From Limimaricola sp. (GTDB taxonomy: Bacteria; Pseudomonadota; Alphaproteobacteria; Rhodobacterales; Rhodobacteraceae), in assembly GCF_016125575.1 (NCBI RefSeq), contig NZ_WGLM01000004.1, positions 2,501 to 66,500 on the forward strand: a stretch of DNA of 64,000 bases, in the 5' to 3' direction. The translations under genes and the position numbers were made by a program. This document shows, in pieces, positions 63,261 through 64,000 of the stretch. Numbering within the stretch: the stretch's first letter is position 1; every line of letters starts with the position of its first letter. The notes beneath the pieces are model-generated. The model saw only the letters and a program-made list of their open reading frames with translations. It ran no database searches and was not told the origin of the DNA.

Positions 63261-64000
63261 TCAGACCCTTTCGATGGCAATGGCGGTGCCCTCGCCCCCG
63301 CCGATGCAGATTGCCGCAACCCCGCGCCGCAGCCCGCGCGCCTCGAGCGCGTGCAGCAGCGTCACGATGATCCGCGCGCCCGAGGCGCCGATCGGATGGC
63401 CCAGCGCGCAGGCCCCGCCGTTGACGTTCATCTTCTCGCGCGGCACGCCCATCTCGGCCATGAAGGCCATCGGCACCACGGCAAAGGCTTCGTTGACTTC
63501 CCACAGGTCCACGTCGCCCACCTCCCAGCCGATCCGTGCCAGCAGCTTGCGCGCGGCAGGCACCGGGGCGGTGGGGAAATCGGCCGGGGCCTGCGCGTGG
63601 CTGGCGTGGCCCAGCACCCGCGCCCGCACGGGCAGACCCGCATCGCCCGCCGCCAGGACCAGCGCCGCGGCCCCGTCCGAGATCGACGAGGAATTGGCCG
63701 CCGTCACCGTGCCGCCCTCGCGAAAGGCGGGTTTCAGCGTGGGGATCTTCTCGGGCCGCGCGCGGCCGGGTTGTTCGTCCTCGGCCACCTCGACTACGCC
63801 GCCACGGCCCGGCACCGCCACGCCCACGATCTCGGCCGCGAAATCGCCGCGCGCCTGCGCGGCCAGCGCGTTGTGCAGCGAGGCCAGCGCGTACTCATCC
63901 TGCGCGGCGCGGCTGAACTGGAATGCGACCGCGCAATCCTCAGCGAAGGTGCCCATCAGGCGGCCCTTGTCATAGGCATCCTCCAGCCCGTCGAGGAACA
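63261..64000 (-). CDS. Acetyl-CoA acetyltransferase (thiolase), partial
   Basis: C-terminal part only; the reading frame is open to the window edge (FLDGLEDAYDKGRLMGTFAEDCAV...). Thiolase signatures: MNVNGGACALGHPIGASGARIIVTLLHAL with catalytic His, and ICIGGGEGTAIAIERV with the C-terminal catalytic Cys; DLWEVNEAFAVVPMAFM contains the Asn-Glu-Ala-Phe motif. It condenses two acetyl-CoA (PhaA-type) or cleaves ketoacyl-CoA. The first part with the acyl Cys lies outside. Stop one base before msrC. Confidence 0.92.
   Translation of the reverse strand, partial: FLDGLEDAYDKGRLMGTFAEDCAVAFQFSRAAQDEYALASLHNALAAQARGDFAAEIVGVAVPGRGGVVEVAEDEQPGRARPEKIPTLKPAFREGGTVTAANSSSISDGAAALVLAAGDAGLPVRARVLGHASHAQAPADFPTAPVPAARKLLARIGWEVGDVDLWEVNEAFAVVPMAFMAEMGVPREKMNVNGGACALGHPIGASGARIIVTLLHALEARGLRRGVAAICIGGGEGTAIAIERV

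Overview
The window is GC-rich chromosomal DNA from an alphaproteobacterium, almost certainly a Rhodobacteraceae (Rhodobacter/Roseobacter group). The evidence is the RpoE-ChrR singlet-oxygen module in its Rhodobacter gene order, a 41-residue single-Cys L36, a DUF3035 lipoprotein, a DUF1674 protein, GTG/TTG starts, and many translationally coupled gene pairs. I cannot fix the genus. No phage, IS element, CRISPR array, plasmid function or rRNA was seen. There is one tRNA gene, tRNA-Val(GAC).

Left part (1-20 kb): MsrPQ periplasmic methionine sulfoxide repair (msrQ cut by the left edge); two tandem fasciclin (FAS1) proteins behind a sigma-E-like promoter; an Mpo1-like membrane protein; a GNAT-MarR pair with a perfect 20-bp operator palindrome; clpB; cutC divergent from pyrF; a PAPS-type sulfotransferase; an NfeD/SPFH membrane pair; a DinB polymerase with a zinc ribbon; an OFA-family transporter; an N-formylglutamate amidohydrolase; tRNA-Val; rpmJ; a secreted three-repeat PPC protein; and a cysteine-free caspase-fold protein with peptidoglycan-binding domains.

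Middle (20-41 kb): a histidine phosphatase overlapping a Lys1-type saccharopine dehydrogenase; then the singlet-oxygen regulon. This has rpoE-chrR on the plus strand and, divergently, a tightly coupled five-gene operon (UfaD-like flavoprotein, DUF1365, MFS symporter, DUF3833, SDR). Each arm has a TGATCC-N18-TA-type promoter. Housekeeping genes follow: mutL-rmuC-hutD, a DUF3035 lipoprotein, lspA, purH, a heparinase II/III-like gene, rsmB, the SDH assembly factor gene, dapB, and rbfA / phosphodiester glycosidase / truB.

Right part (41-64 kb): a DUF1643 protein, a fluoroacetate-dehalogenase-like hydrolase, an RTX repeat protein, rpsO and pnp with a structured leader, a coupled retropepsin / RimK ligase / AstE-like deacylase set next to a 1-Cys peroxiredoxin, an aldehyde dehydrogenase, a VOC protein, an RluA-type synthase, RarD, and an apparent glycine-betaine demethylation cluster. 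That cluster has an XRE-cupin regulator, two FAD/GcvT-type demethylating dehydrogenases and a homocysteine methyltransferase. A free-methionine-sulfoxide reductase and a truncated thiolase close the window.

Two themes stand out. First, oxidative-damage functions recur (MsrPQ, RpoE-ChrR, FAS1 proteins, peroxiredoxin, free-Met-SO reductase, ClpB). Second, an element with core GAGTATTT..GGC.AGA.GAA occurs five times, always at or just past the 3' end of a gene and in that gene's orientation; two copies are identical over 37 nt. Starts below are those best supported by a ribosome-binding site, so several genes are shorter than their longest open frame.
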